A DNA stretch of 64,000 bases from Sulfitobacter sp. (GCA_024636445.1 JAGXHE010000127.1:1-64000); one strand, 5' to 3'. Positions 8,622-17,294 are shown, counted from the stretch's first letter. Notes: generated by a model not told the origin, from the sequence alone. A program made the numbers and translations.

Positions 8622-8807
8622 GTGTCAGCAACTTTCTTCTTCCAGATGTGGGTTCTTGTCGACCGGATCACGCAGGCGCGTACCCTCTCGATACTGTCCA
8701 ACGCGGCCGTGTGATGTTCAAGCGCTCATCCGCGCACTGCGAAAACCGGCGCTGCTCCTGCTGCGCTCACTTGTCTGCCCGCGCCCCTTGGCGTAACTCT
8801 GCGGCCC

Positions 8808-9392
8808 ATGGCAAAGCTCTATTTTCACTACTCCACCATGAACGCCGGCAAATCGACGGTGCTGTTGCAAGCGGCGCACAATTACCGCGAACGCGGAATG
8901 CAGTGCTATCTGATCACAGCGCAATTCGACAACCGCGCCGGTCAGGGCCGCATCGCCAGCCGCATCGGGATCGGGCAGGATGCAGACACCTTTAGTCTCG
9001 AAGAAGACCTCTTTGCCAAGATCAAGACGCAGCTCGCCACCGCACAGATCGCCTGCATCTTCATCGACGAAGCGCAGTTTCTAACCGAAGCGCAAGTCTG
9101 GCAACTGGCCCGCGCGGTGGATGATCTGAAGGTTCCGATCATGTGCTACGGGCTGCGGGTCGATTTTCAGGGCAAGCTTTTCCCCGGCTCAGCCACGCTT
9201 TTGGCACTTGCGGACGAAATGCGCGAAGTGCGCACCATCTGCCACTGCGGCAAGAAGGCGTCGATGGTCGTGCGCCAAGATGCCCAAGGCAACGTGGTCA
9301 AGGATGGCGCGCAGGTGCAGATCGGCGGCAACGAGACCTACGTCAGCCTGTGTCGCCGCCATTGGCGCAAGGCGACGGGCGACAGCGCCTAG
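8808..9392 (+). CDS. tdk: Thymidine kinase
   Basis: A 194-residue type II thymidine kinase. The phosphate-binding loop is STMNAGKST at 9-17, the catalytic base E88 lies in FIDEAQF, and the GLRVDF segment at 116-120 follows. The structural zinc site is formed by C145 and C147 (ICHCG) with C182 and H185 (LCRRHW). It phosphorylates salvaged thymidine to dTMP. It is monocistronic: arsH is divergent and the 2-hydroxyacid dehydrogenase converges with a 3-nt gap. No strong ribosome site is visible before the ATG. Confidence 0.95.
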   Translation: MAKLYFHYSTMNAGKSTVLLQAAHNYRERGMQCYLITAQFDNRAGQGRIASRIGIGQDADTFSLEEDLFAKIKTQLATAQIACIFIDEAQFLTEAQVWQLARAVDDLKVPIMCYGLRVDFQGKLFPGSATLLALADEMREVRTICHCGKKASMVVRQDAQGNVVKDGAQVQIGGNETYVSLCRRHWRKATGDSA

Positions 9393-9395
9393 AAT

Positions 9396-10349
9396 CTACA
9401 CCGCGTTCGGCGCGTCCTGCCCGTCGATCAGCACAGCCCGCAGATTGCGCAGCGCCATCATCCCCATATCGTTACGCACTTCCAATGCAGCCGTGCCCAG
9501 ATGCGGCAGCAGCACCACGTTGTCCAAATCGACCAGCGCCTCGGGCACGTTCGGTTCGCGCGCGTACACATCCAGACCCGCGCCACCGATAGAACCGCTC
9601 TGCAATGCGGCAATCAGTGCGTCCTCGTCCACCACATCACCGCGCGCGATGTTGATCAGATGCGCGTGGCTTTGCATCGCGGCCAGCACGCTTTCGTCGA
9701 TCAGATGCCGCGTTTCGGCCCCGCCCGGCACCGCCAGCACCAGCACATCTACCGCAGCGGCCAGCTTTGACAGATCGTCATAAGGCGTCGCATCAAACTC
9801 CATATCCTTGGGCGAGCGGGTGAAATAGGCCACCGTCATGCGAAAACCGAAATGGCAGCGTCGCGCGATCGCCTGACCGATCCGGCCCATCCCAACGATT
9901 CCGACCGTCTTGCCCGACAGGTGCATCCCCAGCATTTGCGTCGGGTGCCAGCCCTCCCACTGCCCTGCGCGCAGCATACGCTCGCCTTCGCCTGCACGCC
10001 GCGCACTCATCAGCATCAGGGTCATCGCCGTGTCTGCTGTTGCGTCGGTCACAGCGCCCGGCGTGTTGCTGACGATCAGCCCCTTCGCCTTGGCCGCATC
10101 CACGTCGATATGATTATAGCCCACACCGAAGTTGGCCAGCATCACCGCACGTGGGCTCGCCTTGGCAAAGACCTCGGCGCTGAACGCATCCCCCAGCGTC
10201 GGCAGCACGGCATCGTAACCTTCAAGCGCTTCGATCATTTCACCCTGCGACAGCGGCGCGTTGCTGGCGCGCATGGTCACGTCGAAAAGCTTGCGCGCTT
10301 CGGCCTCTACATCGGCGGGCATCGGGCGCGAGATAAACAGCGTCTTCAA
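9396..10349 (-). CDS. D-2-hydroxyacid dehydrogenase (glyoxylate/hydroxypyruvate reductase type)
   Basis: A 317-residue NAD(P)-dependent D-isomer-specific 2-hydroxyacid dehydrogenase. The nucleotide-binding motif is GIVGMGRIGQ, with catalytic Arg in NIARGD, Glu in YAREP and His in LPHLG. NFGVGYNHID is typical of the glyoxylate/hydroxypyruvate reductase subgroup. The start codon is TTG (10347-10349), overlapping the csaA-like stop in a TTGA coupling, which supports it in the absence of a nearby ATG. It is the last gene of a proC, csaA-like, dehydrogenase operon. (S)-sulfolactate dehydrogenase SlcC belongs to the same family, so a role in the sulfonate route is conceivable but unsupported by position. 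Confidence 0.85.
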   Translation of the reverse strand: MKTLFISRPMPADVEAEARKLFDVTMRASNAPLSQGEMIEALEGYDAVLPTLGDAFSAEVFAKASPRAVMLANFGVGYNHIDVDAAKAKGLIVSNTPGAVTDATADTAMTLMLMSARRAGEGERMLRAGQWEGWHPTQMLGMHLSGKTVGIVGMGRIGQAIARRCHFGFRMTVAYFTRSPKDMEFDATPYDDLSKLAAAVDVLVLAVPGGAETRHLIDESVLAAMQSHAHLINIARGDVVDEDALIAALQSGSIGGAGLDVYAREPNVPEALVDLDNVVLLPHLGTAALEVRNDMGMMALRNLRAVLIDGQDAPNAV

Positions 10350-10687
10350 TGCATCCGCCCCCCGTCCGGCACCGCCTGGTCGGGGCGCAGCAGGATGATC
10401 TCGCCCTTGTCATCGGGCAGGCCCAGCACCAGCACTTCGGACATGAACGGCCCGATCTGGCGCGGCGGAAAGTTCACCACCGCCGCCACCTGTTTGCCCA
10501 CCAGCATCTCGGGCGTGTAATGCGCGGTGATCTGGGCGCTGGTCTTGCGCTCACCGATGTCTCCGCCAAAGTCGATCCACATCTTGATCGCGGGCTTGCG
10601 CGCCTCGGGAAAGGGTTCGGCGCGCACGACGGTGCCAACGCGAATGTCCACCTTGAGGAAGGTGTCGAAATCCAGATTGTCAGCCAT
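10346..10687 (-). CDS. CsaA-like tRNA-binding protein
   Basis: A 113-residue single OB-fold protein of the EMAP-II/tRNA-binding family, close to CsaA: FLKVDIRVGTVVRAEPF, KPAIKMWIDFG, then VVNFPPRQIGPFMSEVLVLG. CsaA is a dimeric tRNA-binding, chaperone-like protein implicated in export in Bacillus; its role in alphaproteobacteria is not established. The start at 10687 (MADNLDFDTF) was preferred to an upstream in-frame codon because it fits the family start and overlaps the proC stop at 10680-10682. The 3' end is coupled to the following dehydrogenase. Confidence 0.85.
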   Translation of the reverse strand: MADNLDFDTFLKVDIRVGTVVRAEPFPEARKPAIKMWIDFGGDIGERKTSAQITAHYTPEMLVGKQVAAVVNFPPRQIGPFMSEVLVLGLPDDKGEIILLRPDQAVPDGGRMH

Positions 10688-11492
10688 CCGCCAACTCCTT
10701 TGCCCGACGTGTCGCCGCCGCCACCGCACGCGGCAGCAAGGCCGGAAATCCAGTTTCGGCGTCCATCAGCACCTCCAACGCCGCCTGCGTCGTGCCGTTG
10801 GGCGAGGTCACGTTGACGCGCAATTGTCCAGGGTCTTCGTCCGAATCCTCGGCCAGCGCGCCCGCGCCTGCGACTGTCGCCTTGGCCAGTTGCATCGCCA
10901 GTTCCGGCGAAAGCCCCTGCGCCACGCCACCCGCAGCCATCGTCTCGATCATGTGAAACACATAAGCCGGACCCGAGCCGCTGACCCCCGTCACCGCGTC
11001 GATCTGCGATTCTGCTTCCAGCCGCACCACCTGCCCCACGGCGCTCAGCAGTTCTTCGGCCACGTCCAGCGCGCCGGTGCCGGCCGCATTGGCGACGATG
11101 GCGGTGATGCCGCGGCCCACGGCGGCTGGCGTGTTCGGCATGGCCCGCACGACCGGCGTACCGGCTCCCAAGGTCTTCTCGAAATAGGAAATCGGCGTGC
11201 CTGCCGCGACGCTTACGAACACGGTCTCGCCGCCGCCCATATGTGCCATGTTCGGCACCGCGTCGCCCATCATCTGCGGCTTGACCGCGACCAGGACAAT
11301 TGCCGGATGCGCAGGCAATTCGGCGTTGATGTGCACGCCACTGGCCTTCAGCCAATCCGATGGGTGCGGGTCCTGCACCCAGACCGATGTGGCGGGCAGA
11401 CCGCGTTTCAGCCAGCCCGCCAGCATCGCCGACCCCATCTTGCCACAGCCCAGCAACACAAGGCCCCGCTGCGCGATCACGTCATCTTTCAT
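10680..11492 (-). CDS. proC: Pyrroline-5-carboxylate reductase
   Basis: A 270-residue enzyme performing the last step of proline synthesis, reduction of 1-pyrroline-5-carboxylate with NAD(P)H. The Rossmann motif GCGKMG is at 15-20, VAVKPQ follows, and the C-terminal signature covers VTGVSGSGPAYVF and the VTSPNGTTQAAL loop. Length is normal. First gene of a three-gene operon with a csaA-like gene and a 2-hydroxyacid dehydrogenase; the stop overlaps the next start by 8 nt. Confidence 0.95.
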   Translation of the reverse strand: MKDDVIAQRGLVLLGCGKMGSAMLAGWLKRGLPATSVWVQDPHPSDWLKASGVHINAELPAHPAIVLVAVKPQMMGDAVPNMAHMGGGETVFVSVAAGTPISYFEKTLGAGTPVVRAMPNTPAAVGRGITAIVANAAGTGALDVAEELLSAVGQVVRLEAESQIDAVTGVSGSGPAYVFHMIETMAAGGVAQGLSPELAMQLAKATVAGAGALAEDSDEDPGQLRVNVTSPNGTTQAALEVLMDAETGFPALLPRAVAAATRRAKELADG

Positions 11493-11529
11493 GGTGTGCC
11501 CTTCCCCGAATATGGTTCAGAGCAAAGGT

Positions 11530-12030
11530 TTACGCGCGGCCATAGGCCTCTGCAATGGCCACATCCAAGGCTTCTTTCGGTGTCCGGTCGCCCCAGGTCA
11601 GCAATTGCAGCGCGGGATAGTAGCGCTCGGCGCTCATCACGGCGGCACTGATCATGGTATCGACCTGCTCGGGCCCTGCGACCTGACCGCCCGCCAGAAC
11701 CAGCCCGTAACGGTAGACCATCAGCTTTTGCTCTGCCCAATAGGTAAAGGCACCGGCCCAGCACTGGTCGTTGATCAGGTTCAGCAAAGCATAGAGATCG
11801 CTCAGCTTTTCCTCGGGTGGCTCCATTTCGAAGGTACAGACCAGACGCAGCGTCTCGTCATAGCCGGACCATGCCAGCGTCAGCGAGTATGTCCGCCACT
11901 GGCCTTCGACGGCCATCGCGATCTGATCATCTGCGATGCGGTCGAAATCCCAGTCGTGATGTGCCGCGATGGTCTCGACAATATCGATCGGATGTATTTC
12001 GTCGTCCAGGTAATGCTCGGAAAGGGCCAT
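11530..12030 (-). CDS. YbjN domain-containing protein
   Basis: A 166-residue acidic protein recognised as the YbjN family found widely in alphaproteobacteria. The N-terminal part (HPIDIVETIAAHHDWDFDR) and the central LVCTFEMEPPEEKLSDLYALLNLIND-type segment resemble type III secretion chaperone folds to which YbjN belongs. It has no signal peptide or membrane segment. YbjN in E. coli influences motility, stress tolerance and colonic acid; the molecular function is unknown. A GAGG site lies before the ATG. It lies just upstream of proC on the same strand, 37 nt away, and may be cotranscribed. Confidence 0.8.
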   Translation of the reverse strand: MALSEHYLDDEIHPIDIVETIAAHHDWDFDRIADDQIAMAVEGQWRTYSLTLAWSGYDETLRLVCTFEMEPPEEKLSDLYALLNLINDQCWAGAFTYWAEQKLMVYRYGLVLAGGQVAGPEQVDTMISAAVMSAERYYPALQLLTWGDRTPKEALDVAIAEAYGRA

Positions 12031-12376
12031 TTCGATACCTCTTTTTCTCGCTGTAGCGCCGAGGCCTTGTCATGCCCCCAAGCACTAGCTGCCTGCTCTG
12101 AGTATCGGGGGTCATCCCCCGTGTCTCTACCAAATATGGTGGATGCGGGGTGGCGCTGTGGCAACCCTTTATTTGGGGATAAGTTCAATAAGTTGTGGAA
12201 AAGGTTCTGGGGCGCACAAAATGGACGCCTGATGTGGTGGCTCTGCCAGTCTGGATCGGCAGACCGGGCCATCCGCCCAACGCAAAACGTCCGCCCCAAA
12301 AGGGCAGACGTTCATGCATTATTCGTGAGGTTCGGCGCAACCTACGGGTCGCGCCACCGTTACGCCAAAGGCGTGT
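12031..12376. other. Intergenic region between ybjN-like and ubiK-like genes
   Basis: About 350 nt with no credible gene. It contains the ubiK-like terminator hairpin at 12286-12312 and should contain the promoter of the ybjN-like gene. Near 12172-12210 there are TGGGGATAA and TTGTGGAAAA sequences that resemble DnaA boxes, but no further origin-like structure. Confidence 0.4.
12286..12312 (-). terminator. Probable rho-independent terminator of the ubiK-like gene
   Basis: Stem AACGTCcGCCC pairs with GGGCaGACGTT (10 of 11 pairs), with a 5-nt loop. Read on the minus strand the hairpin is followed by a TTTT stretch and lies about 65 nt past the ubiK-like stop. Confidence 0.6.
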
Positions 12377-12616
12377 TTACTTGCTGTCCATCGCGTCAAG
12401 ACGCGCTTTCAGCGCCCCGTTCTCTTCGCGGGCCTTTTGCGCCATCGCGCGCACCGCGTCGAATTCCTCGCGGGTGACAAAGTCGCGGTCCGCTAGCCAG
12501 CGGTCCATCAGCGACTTCATCGCGGTTTCAGCCTCGCCCTTGGCCCCCTGCGCCACGCCCATCGCATTGGTCATCAGTTGTGAAATATCGTCGAAAATCT
12601 TGCCACGCGCTTGCAT
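12377..12616 (-). CDS. ubiK: UbiK/BMFP-family accessory protein
   Basis: A small (79-residue) coiled-coil protein of the BMFP/UbiK family (formerly DUF526): [21 protein letters not shown], then [33 protein letters not shown]. UbiK assists the ubiquinone biosynthesis complex and binds membranes in enterobacteria; alphaproteobacterial members are trimeric coiled coils with membrane-fusion activity in vitro. Two ATGs are possible. The one at 12616 is preferred because AGGAG sits 7 nt before it, while the ATG at 12622 is only 1-2 nt from the same site. Transcribed divergently from lgt. Confidence 0.8.
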   Translation of the reverse strand: MQARGKIFDDISQLMTNAMGVAQGAKGEAETAMKSLMDRWLADRDFVTREEFDAVRAMAQKAREENGALKARLDAMDSK

Positions 12617-12697
12617 GTTCATTCTCCTGTAACTGGCTTTCTTTCTATATGGGGCGACACGCCCGCGCCCGCAAGGTTGACTTCCCCCGTGCCGCAC

Positions 12698-13606
12698 ATG
12701 CATGTCGCATCCATGACCGGTTTGATCCCCTTCCCCGACATCTCTCCCGACATCTTTTCGGTGTCGATCTTTGGCATGACCATCGCCCTGCGGTGGTATG
12801 CGCTGGCCTATATCGTGGGCATCCTTGCGGGCTGGCGATTGGTGGTTATGGCCACCAGACGCCCGCAACTGTGGCGCAATGATACGCCCCCGATGACGCC
12901 CGCGCAGATCGAGGATTTGCTGACGTGGATCATCGTAGGCGTGATCCTTGGTGGGCGGCTGGGCTATGTGCTGTTTTATCAACCCGCCTATTATCTTGCC
13001 AATCCATCGGAAATATTGGCCATCTGGCAGGGCGGTATGTCGTTCCACGGCGGGCTTCTGGGCGTGGTGACGGCGGCCTACGTCTATGCGGTCAGGCAGG
13101 GCATTCCGAAAACATCCGCCGCCGACGCCATCGCTTTGGGCGTGCCGCCGGGGCTGCTGCTGGGCCGGATCTCGAACTTCATCAACGCCGAATTATGGGG
13201 CCGCCCTACTGACCTGCCATGGGGTGTCGCCTTTCCGGGCGATGCTGCGCAATATTGCCCCGATGTGGTGGGTCTGTGCGCGCGTCATCCCAGCCAGCTC
13301 TATGAGGCGCTGCTCGAAGGGCTGATTCTCGGAGCGGTCCTGCTGATCCTCGTCTGGCGGCGGGATGCACTGAAGTTTCCCGGACGGGTGGCCGGGACAT
13401 TCTTCGCAGGCTACGGGCTTTCGCGGTTTGTGGTCGAGTTCGTCCGCCAGCCCGACGCGCAATTCATATCCCAAGGCAATCCTCTGGGGCTGGCATGGCA
13501 CATCGGCGGCTGGGGGCTGACGATGGGGCAGATCCTGTCGTTGCCGATGATAGCACTGGGTCTATGGCTGATCATCCACGCACGCCGGAACACCGCAACC
13601 CCATGA
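12698..13606 (+). CDS. lgt: Prolipoprotein diacylglyceryl transferase
   Basis: A polytopic inner-membrane enzyme that transfers diacylglycerol from phosphatidylglycerol to the lipobox Cys of prolipoproteins. Hallmarks are SFHGGLLG, the [16 protein letters not shown] signature with PWGVAFP, and [14 protein letters not shown] with the catalytic region. Seven hydrophobic segments can be followed. The start is uncertain: 12698 (302 residues) or 12713 (297 residues), with no clear ribosome site; the open frame continues upstream to a TTG at 12611, unlikely as it lies inside the ubiK-like gene. The stop overlaps the next gene (ATGA at 13603). Confidence 0.93.
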   Translation: MHVASMTGLIPFPDISPDIFSVSIFGMTIALRWYALAYIVGILAGWRLVVMATRRPQLWRNDTPPMTPAQIEDLLTWIIVGVILGGRLGYVLFYQPAYYLANPSEILAIWQGGMSFHGGLLGVVTAAYVYAVRQGIPKTSAADAIALGVPPGLLLGRISNFINAELWGRPTDLPWGVAFPGDAAQYCPDVVGLCARHPSQLYEALLEGLILGAVLLILVWRRDALKFPGRVAGTFFAGYGLSRFVVEFVRQPDAQFISQGNPLGLAWHIGGWGLTMGQILSLPMIALGLWLIIHARRNTATP

Positions 13607-14661
13607 GCCTGCTGCGGATATTGACCGGCCGGATCGCGGCCACAGGCCCGATCACCCTGGCCGACTATATGTCCGAGGCGCTGCTGCATCCGACCCACGG
13701 CTATTACTCCACCCGCGATCCTCTGGGCACCGCGGGTGATTTCACCACAGCACCCGAGATCAGCCAGATGTTCGGCGAATTGATCGGCCTGTCGCTGGCG
13801 CAAAGCTGGCTGGATCAGGGCGCGCCGCCTGCGTTCACACTGGCCGAGCTTGGGCCCGGACGCGGCACGCTGATGGCCGACATCCTGCGCGCGACCGCCG
13901 GTGTGCCGGGGTTCCACAACGCCATGCAGATCGCGCTGGTCGAAGCGTCGTCGACCCTTCGCGCCATCCAGAGCACCACGTTGCAGGCCTACGCGCCGCA
14001 ATGGCTGGACGGCGCGCACGCGCTGCCCGAACAGCCGCTCTATCTGGTCGCGAATGAATTTTTCGACGCGCTGCCGGTGCATCAGTACCAACGCGATGGT
14101 GATCGCTGGCGCGAACGGATGGTCGGGGCCGACGGCGACCGCCTGCACATGGGGCTGGGCCCCGCCACACCACAGCCCGCATTGGCGCATCGGCTTGAGG
14201 ACACGGCAAAAGACGACATCGTCGAGGTCTGCCCATCCGCGAGCCCGATCATCAACACCATCAGCACCCGCATCCGCGATCATGGCGGTGCGGCGCTGAT
14301 CGTCGACTACGGCGACTGGCGGTCGCTGGGCGACACATTGCAGGCGATCAAGGATCACAAGGCGACCGATCCGCTGGCAGCCCCCGGCACCGCCGATCTG
14401 ACCACGCATGTGGACTTCGAGGCATTGACGCAGGCTGCACGCTGCCCGTTCACCCGCATCACCCCCCAAGGCGTGTTTCTGGAGAGGCTCGGCATCACGC
14501 AGCGCGCGCAGGCACTGGCGCAAACCCTGCGCGATGCTCCGCTAGAGGCGCATGTCGCTGCACATCGCCGGTTGACGCACCCCGCAGAAATGGGAAACCT
14601 GTTCAAAGTGCTGGGCCTCTATCCAACAGGGGCCACGCCGCCACCAGGTCTGGAACCATGA
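13603..14661 (+). CDS. MidA/NDUFAF7-family SAM-dependent methyltransferase
   Basis: A 352-residue class I methyltransferase of the MidA family. [15 protein letters not shown] is at 45-59 and the SAM-binding motif [12 protein letters not shown] at 82-93; [12 protein letters not shown] follows, all characteristic. The mitochondrial homologue NDUFAF7 symmetrically dimethylates an arginine of the complex I subunit NDUFS2; a similar role in NADH dehydrogenase assembly is plausible here. The start at 13603 forms an ATGA overlap with lgt, and the end forms another with pgeF at 14658, giving an lgt-midA-pgeF operon. Confidence 0.88.
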   Translation: MSLLRILTGRIAATGPITLADYMSEALLHPTHGYYSTRDPLGTAGDFTTAPEISQMFGELIGLSLAQSWLDQGAPPAFTLAELGPGRGTLMADILRATAGVPGFHNAMQIALVEASSTLRAIQSTTLQAYAPQWLDGAHALPEQPLYLVANEFFDALPVHQYQRDGDRWRERMVGADGDRLHMGLGPATPQPALAHRLEDTAKDDIVEVCPSASPIINTISTRIRDHGGAALIVDYGDWRSLGDTLQAIKDHKATDPLAAPGTADLTTHVDFEALTQAARCPFTRITPQGVFLERLGITQRAQALAQTLRDAPLEAHVAAHRRLTHPAEMGNLFKVLGLYPTGATPPPGLEP

Positions 14662-15413
14662 CGCTCAAACTGCTGACACATGACACGCTGGAACCCCTGC
14701 AACACGGGTTCTTTACCCGCGCGGGCGGTGCATCGTCGGGCGTGTTCGCCGGCCTGAACTGCGGCAACGGCAGCACCGATCAAAGCGAGATCGTCTCGAT
14801 CAACCGCGCGAGGGTCGCCGCCAAGATGGATGTGCCCGCCGATCATCTGCTTGGCGTGCATCAAGTGCATTCAACCAAGGTGATCCATGTCACCGCCTCA
14901 TTGCCGACCAAGCCCAAGGCCGACGCGATGGTCACTGCCACGCCGGGGCTGGCCCTGTCGGTGTTGTCGGCTGATTGCCAACCGGTGCTGTTTGCTGACC
15001 ACGATGCAAAGGTGATCGGCGCCGCCCACGCAGGCTGGCGCGGCACGCTCGACGGTGTGCTGGAGGCGACAGTGGACGCGATGGAGGGCTTGGGCGCCTT
15101 GGCCGCGAACATCCACGTGGTGATCGGCCCGTCGATCAGCCAGCGCGCCTACGAAGTCGGGCCGGAGTTCTTTGAGTCCCATATGGCCGAAGACGACGCC
15201 AGCGTGCAGTTCTTTGCCAACGGCACCGGCGACAGGATGTTGTTCGACCTGCCCGGCTATGGCCTGCACCGGTTGCGCAACCGTGGCGTGGCATCCGCCG
15301 AATGGACGCGCCACTGCACCTATTCCGATCCGGTGCAGTTTTTCTCATACCGCCGTTCCGTTCACGAGCGGGCCGCCGATTATGGCCGCCTGATCGCTGC
15401 GATCAGGCTCTGA
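14658..15413 (+). CDS. pgeF: Peptidoglycan editing factor PgeF (YfiH/laccase-domain family)
   Basis: A 251-residue protein of the YfiH/PgeF family. The metal ligands align at H71 (VHQVH), C107 (SADCQP) and H124 (AAHAGWRG), the same positions reported for the E. coli protein. PgeF removes L-Ser-containing muropeptide precursors misincorporated by MurC; related human FAMIN is a purine nucleoside enzyme, so other activities exist. It is coupled to midA (ATGA) and is the last gene of the operon, followed by an inverted repeat at 15430-15459. Confidence 0.9.
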   Translation: MTLKLLTHDTLEPLQHGFFTRAGGASSGVFAGLNCGNGSTDQSEIVSINRARVAAKMDVPADHLLGVHQVHSTKVIHVTASLPTKPKADAMVTATPGLALSVLSADCQPVLFADHDAKVIGAAHAGWRGTLDGVLEATVDAMEGLGALAANIHVVIGPSISQRAYEVGPEFFESHMAEDDASVQFFANGTGDRMLFDLPGYGLHRLRNRGVASAEWTRHCTYSDPVQFFSYRRSVHERAADYGRLIAAIRL

Positions 15414-15429
15414 GCCATAAAATACAGGA

Positions 15430-15459
15430 AACAATCAAGGCAGCGACGCCTTAATTGTT
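15430..15459. terminator. Inverted repeat after pgeF, possible terminator or operator
   Basis: AACAATCAAGGC and GCCTTAATTGTT form a 12-bp stem with one mismatch and a 6-nt loop (agcgac), 16 nt after the pgeF stop. No T-tract follows directly, so it may be a terminator of weak form or a protein-binding site for the next small gene. Confidence 0.45.
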
Positions 15460-15585
15460 CACAAATTGCCTCAATCTATCTTCAAATTGGCCTAAACCGG
15501 TCCCACACACGCCCGAAACCCCTGTCAGACATGATCTCAACAGCGGCACCAACGCCGCCAAGATGACAGAGCAAAGGGCACCGAC

Positions 15586-15726
15586 ATGAAAACCAACACA
15601 CGCTTCATCAAATCCGTGGTCGCAACTGCCGCTGACGACAAGACCGTGATGCCTTGGGCTCGTGGCGCACGCCGCGCAGCATTCATCGCCAAGCGCAAAG
15701 CCGAAATGAACCGCAAGGCAGCCTGA
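15586..15726 (+). CDS. Small basic hypothetical protein (46 residues)
   Basis: An ORF of 46 codons, MKTNTRFIKSVVATAADDK at the start, then MPWARGARRAAFIAKRK and a Lys/Arg-rich end. Composition (about 11 Lys/Arg, one Trp) suggests an RNA- or DNA-binding or ribosome-associated peptide. I recall similar short proteins with a PWxRGxRRAAFIAKR core in roseobacters, but have not verified this. An AAAGGG sequence lies about 8 nt before the ATG. It stands alone between pgeF and the Hint gene with its own flanking non-coding DNA. Confidence 0.65.
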   Translation: MKTNTRFIKSVVATAADDKTVMPWARGARRAAFIAKRKAEMNRKAA

Positions 15727-16000
15727 TCACACAACCAGTGATCGAATCGCTCCCGTCGTTCCGCCCGACCCGACCAGCGGGCGAAATGTGGCGAATGTGG
15801 CGCGCGATGTCATGAAAGACCTACAATCCGCCTTGCCCGAGGCGGATTGATGCGTTTAACGGCGTAAATGTCTTCTGAATTTTGACAATTCAGTACATAA
15901 TTGGCGATTAGAGTTACATCAGACACGTGAACCTCAGTTCATCTGTCGTCGTCGGTGGGGGCCGACATCAGATGTGACCGACCAGATTAAGGTTAATCGC
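15727..16000. other. Intergenic region before the Hint-domain gene
   Basis: 274 nt, AT-richer than its surroundings. It holds an isolated consensus -35 hexamer TTGACA at 15882-15887, but the -10 at proper spacing is poor (CGATTA at 17 nt). A short tandem duplication, AATGTGGCG twice, occurs near 15786-15803. No gene is seen. Confidence 0.3.
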
Positions 16001-16753
16001 ATGACCACCACTGCCGCCCTGACCGGGCATTTGCGCCACCATACCTATAATGCTCCGATGTCACGGAGTGTCGGCCTGCCTGCCTCTCGTACCTACGAGA
16101 TCGCGGCGCTGCGTGCCGATGGCAGCCGTATCGTCACTCAGGTCAAGGCACCGGCCCTGCCCTTGATCGAATCCGCTTATGCCGCCTTTGCCCGCGGCAC
16201 GGTGCTGGAGGGTCGCGATGGTCCCATCGCCATCGAAGACCTGCAACCCGGCGACTGGCTGCGCACCGGCAACGGCGATGCGGCACAGGCGGTCTGGATC
16301 GGGTCCACCAGTTTCGTGCCCGCAGACACTGGCCGTCGCACGCCACTGATCCGCATCATGGCCGACAGCTTTGGCCCTGCCCGCCCCGAGAGTTTTCTGA
16401 CCGTCGGCCCATCCGCCCGCTTGCTGCAAACGCCACATACCCTGCGCGGAAATCTGGCGTCAGGCGCACAGATGCTGAGCCTTGCACGGGATTTTGTCGA
16501 TGGCGTCAACGTGATCGAGATAACGCCGCCCACACAGGTTCGGCTGTTCCACATCTGCCTGACACGCCATGCGACGATCTATGCAGGCGGGATGCAGATG
16601 GAAACCTTCCACCCCGGCGCCCAGGCCACCCATACAGTCAGCCACGCGGTCCGAGATCTGTTTCTGGGGATGTTCCCGCGCATGTCGCACATGACGGACT
16701 TTGGCCCGCTGGCCCACCCGCATGCACCGGACCAGAGCGAAGTCGCGGCCTGA
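16001..16753 (+). CDS. Hint domain-containing protein
   Basis: A 250-residue protein with a Hint (hedgehog/intein) domain of the type common in Rhodobacteraceae. The domain start is FARGTVLEGRDGPIAIEDLQPGDWLRT-like, in which the usual nucleophilic Cys (CFxxGT) is replaced by Ala-Arg (AFARGT). The block LTVGPSARLLQ (usually LxVSPxHRLL) and the C-terminal HICLTRHATIYAGGMQMETFHPG region follow. Loss of the Cys and C-terminal Asn argues against self-splicing. Function is unknown. ATG 16001 was preferred over an upstream GTG (15974) because AAGG lies 8 nt before it. Confidence 0.8.
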   Translation: MTTTAALTGHLRHHTYNAPMSRSVGLPASRTYEIAALRADGSRIVTQVKAPALPLIESAYAAFARGTVLEGRDGPIAIEDLQPGDWLRTGNGDAAQAVWIGSTSFVPADTGRRTPLIRIMADSFGPARPESFLTVGPSARLLQTPHTLRGNLASGAQMLSLARDFVDGVNVIEITPPTQVRLFHICLTRHATIYAGGMQMETFHPGAQATHTVSHAVRDLFLGMFPRMSHMTDFGPLAHPHAPDQSEVAA

Positions 16754-16762
16754 TACAGTCGC

Positions 16763-16781
16763 CCCGCGCTTCAGGCGCGGG
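16763..16781. terminator. GC hairpin between convergent genes
   Basis: CCCGCGC-TTCAG-GCGCGGG, a perfect 7-bp GC stem between the 3' ends of the Hint gene (+) and the Lrp regulator (-). There is no T-tract; probably a bidirectional terminator of weak form. Confidence 0.5.
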
Positions 16782-16793
16782 TCACGGCTTGCT

Positions 16794-17294
16794 TCAGGCA
16801 GTCTTTTTCAGGCGCTCTTCCAGAACGTCGAACGGCACGCCCGCCTCGTCCTTGGCCTGACGGATCACCAGCGATGTCTTGACGCTGGCCACGTTTGGCG
16901 TGGTCAGCAACTGACCGGTCAGAAAGCTTTGAAAGCTCGACAGATCGGGTGACACGCATTTCAGGATAAAGTCGACTTCGCCGTTCAGCATATGACATTC
17001 GCGCACCAGCGGCCAGGCACGGCAACGGTCTTCGAACACGCTCAGATCGCTTTCAGCCTGACTGGCCAGACCGACCATGGCAAATACCTGCACCTCGAAG
17101 CCCAGCACGTGCGCATCCACGTCCGCGTGGAAACCGCGAATATACCCGGATTCCTCCAGCGTACGCACACGGCGCAGACAGGGCGGCGCGGAAATACCGA
17201 CGCGCTTGGCCAACTCGACGTTGGTCATGCGCCCATCTGCCTGTAGTTCTGCGAGAATCTTGCGATCAATTGGATCAAGTCGCGTATTCGCCAT
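16794..17294 (-). CDS. Lrp/AsnC family transcriptional regulator
   Basis: A 166-residue regulator. The N-terminal winged helix-turn-helix covers about residues 5-60 (LDPIDRKILAELQADGRMTN then VGISAPPCLRRVRTLEESGYI), followed by the AsnC/RAM ligand-binding domain with GEVDFILKCV. Such regulators form octamers and usually respond to amino acids. ATG 17294 was chosen over the longer frame because it matches the family start. It is divergent from trxB, and the 242-nt shared region probably contains its own operator. Confidence 0.92.
   Translation of the reverse strand: MANTRLDPIDRKILAELQADGRMTNVELAKRVGISAPPCLRRVRTLEESGYIRGFHADVDAHVLGFEVQVFAMVGLASQAESDLSVFEDRCRAWPLVRECHMLNGEVDFILKCVSPDLSSFQSFLTGQLLTTPNVASVKTSLVIRQAKDEAGVPFDVLEERLKKTA

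Noticed and set aside
9396-10349. 2-hydroxyacid dehydrogenase as the missing sulfolactate dehydrogenase
   Set aside because: Same broad family as SlcC, but motifs fit glyoxylate/hydroxypyruvate reductase and it is coupled to proC and a csaA-like gene, 2.8 kb from comDE on the other strand.
12172-12210. DnaA-box-like TGGGGATAA and TTGTGGAAAA, possible origin
   Set aside because: Only two imperfect boxes, no AT-rich unwinding region, no dnaA, repABC or parAB nearby.
15882-15914. TTGACA promoter before the Hint gene
   Set aside because: Hexamer is perfect but the -10 at 16-18 nt spacing is not recognisable; kept only as a remark in the intergenic entry.
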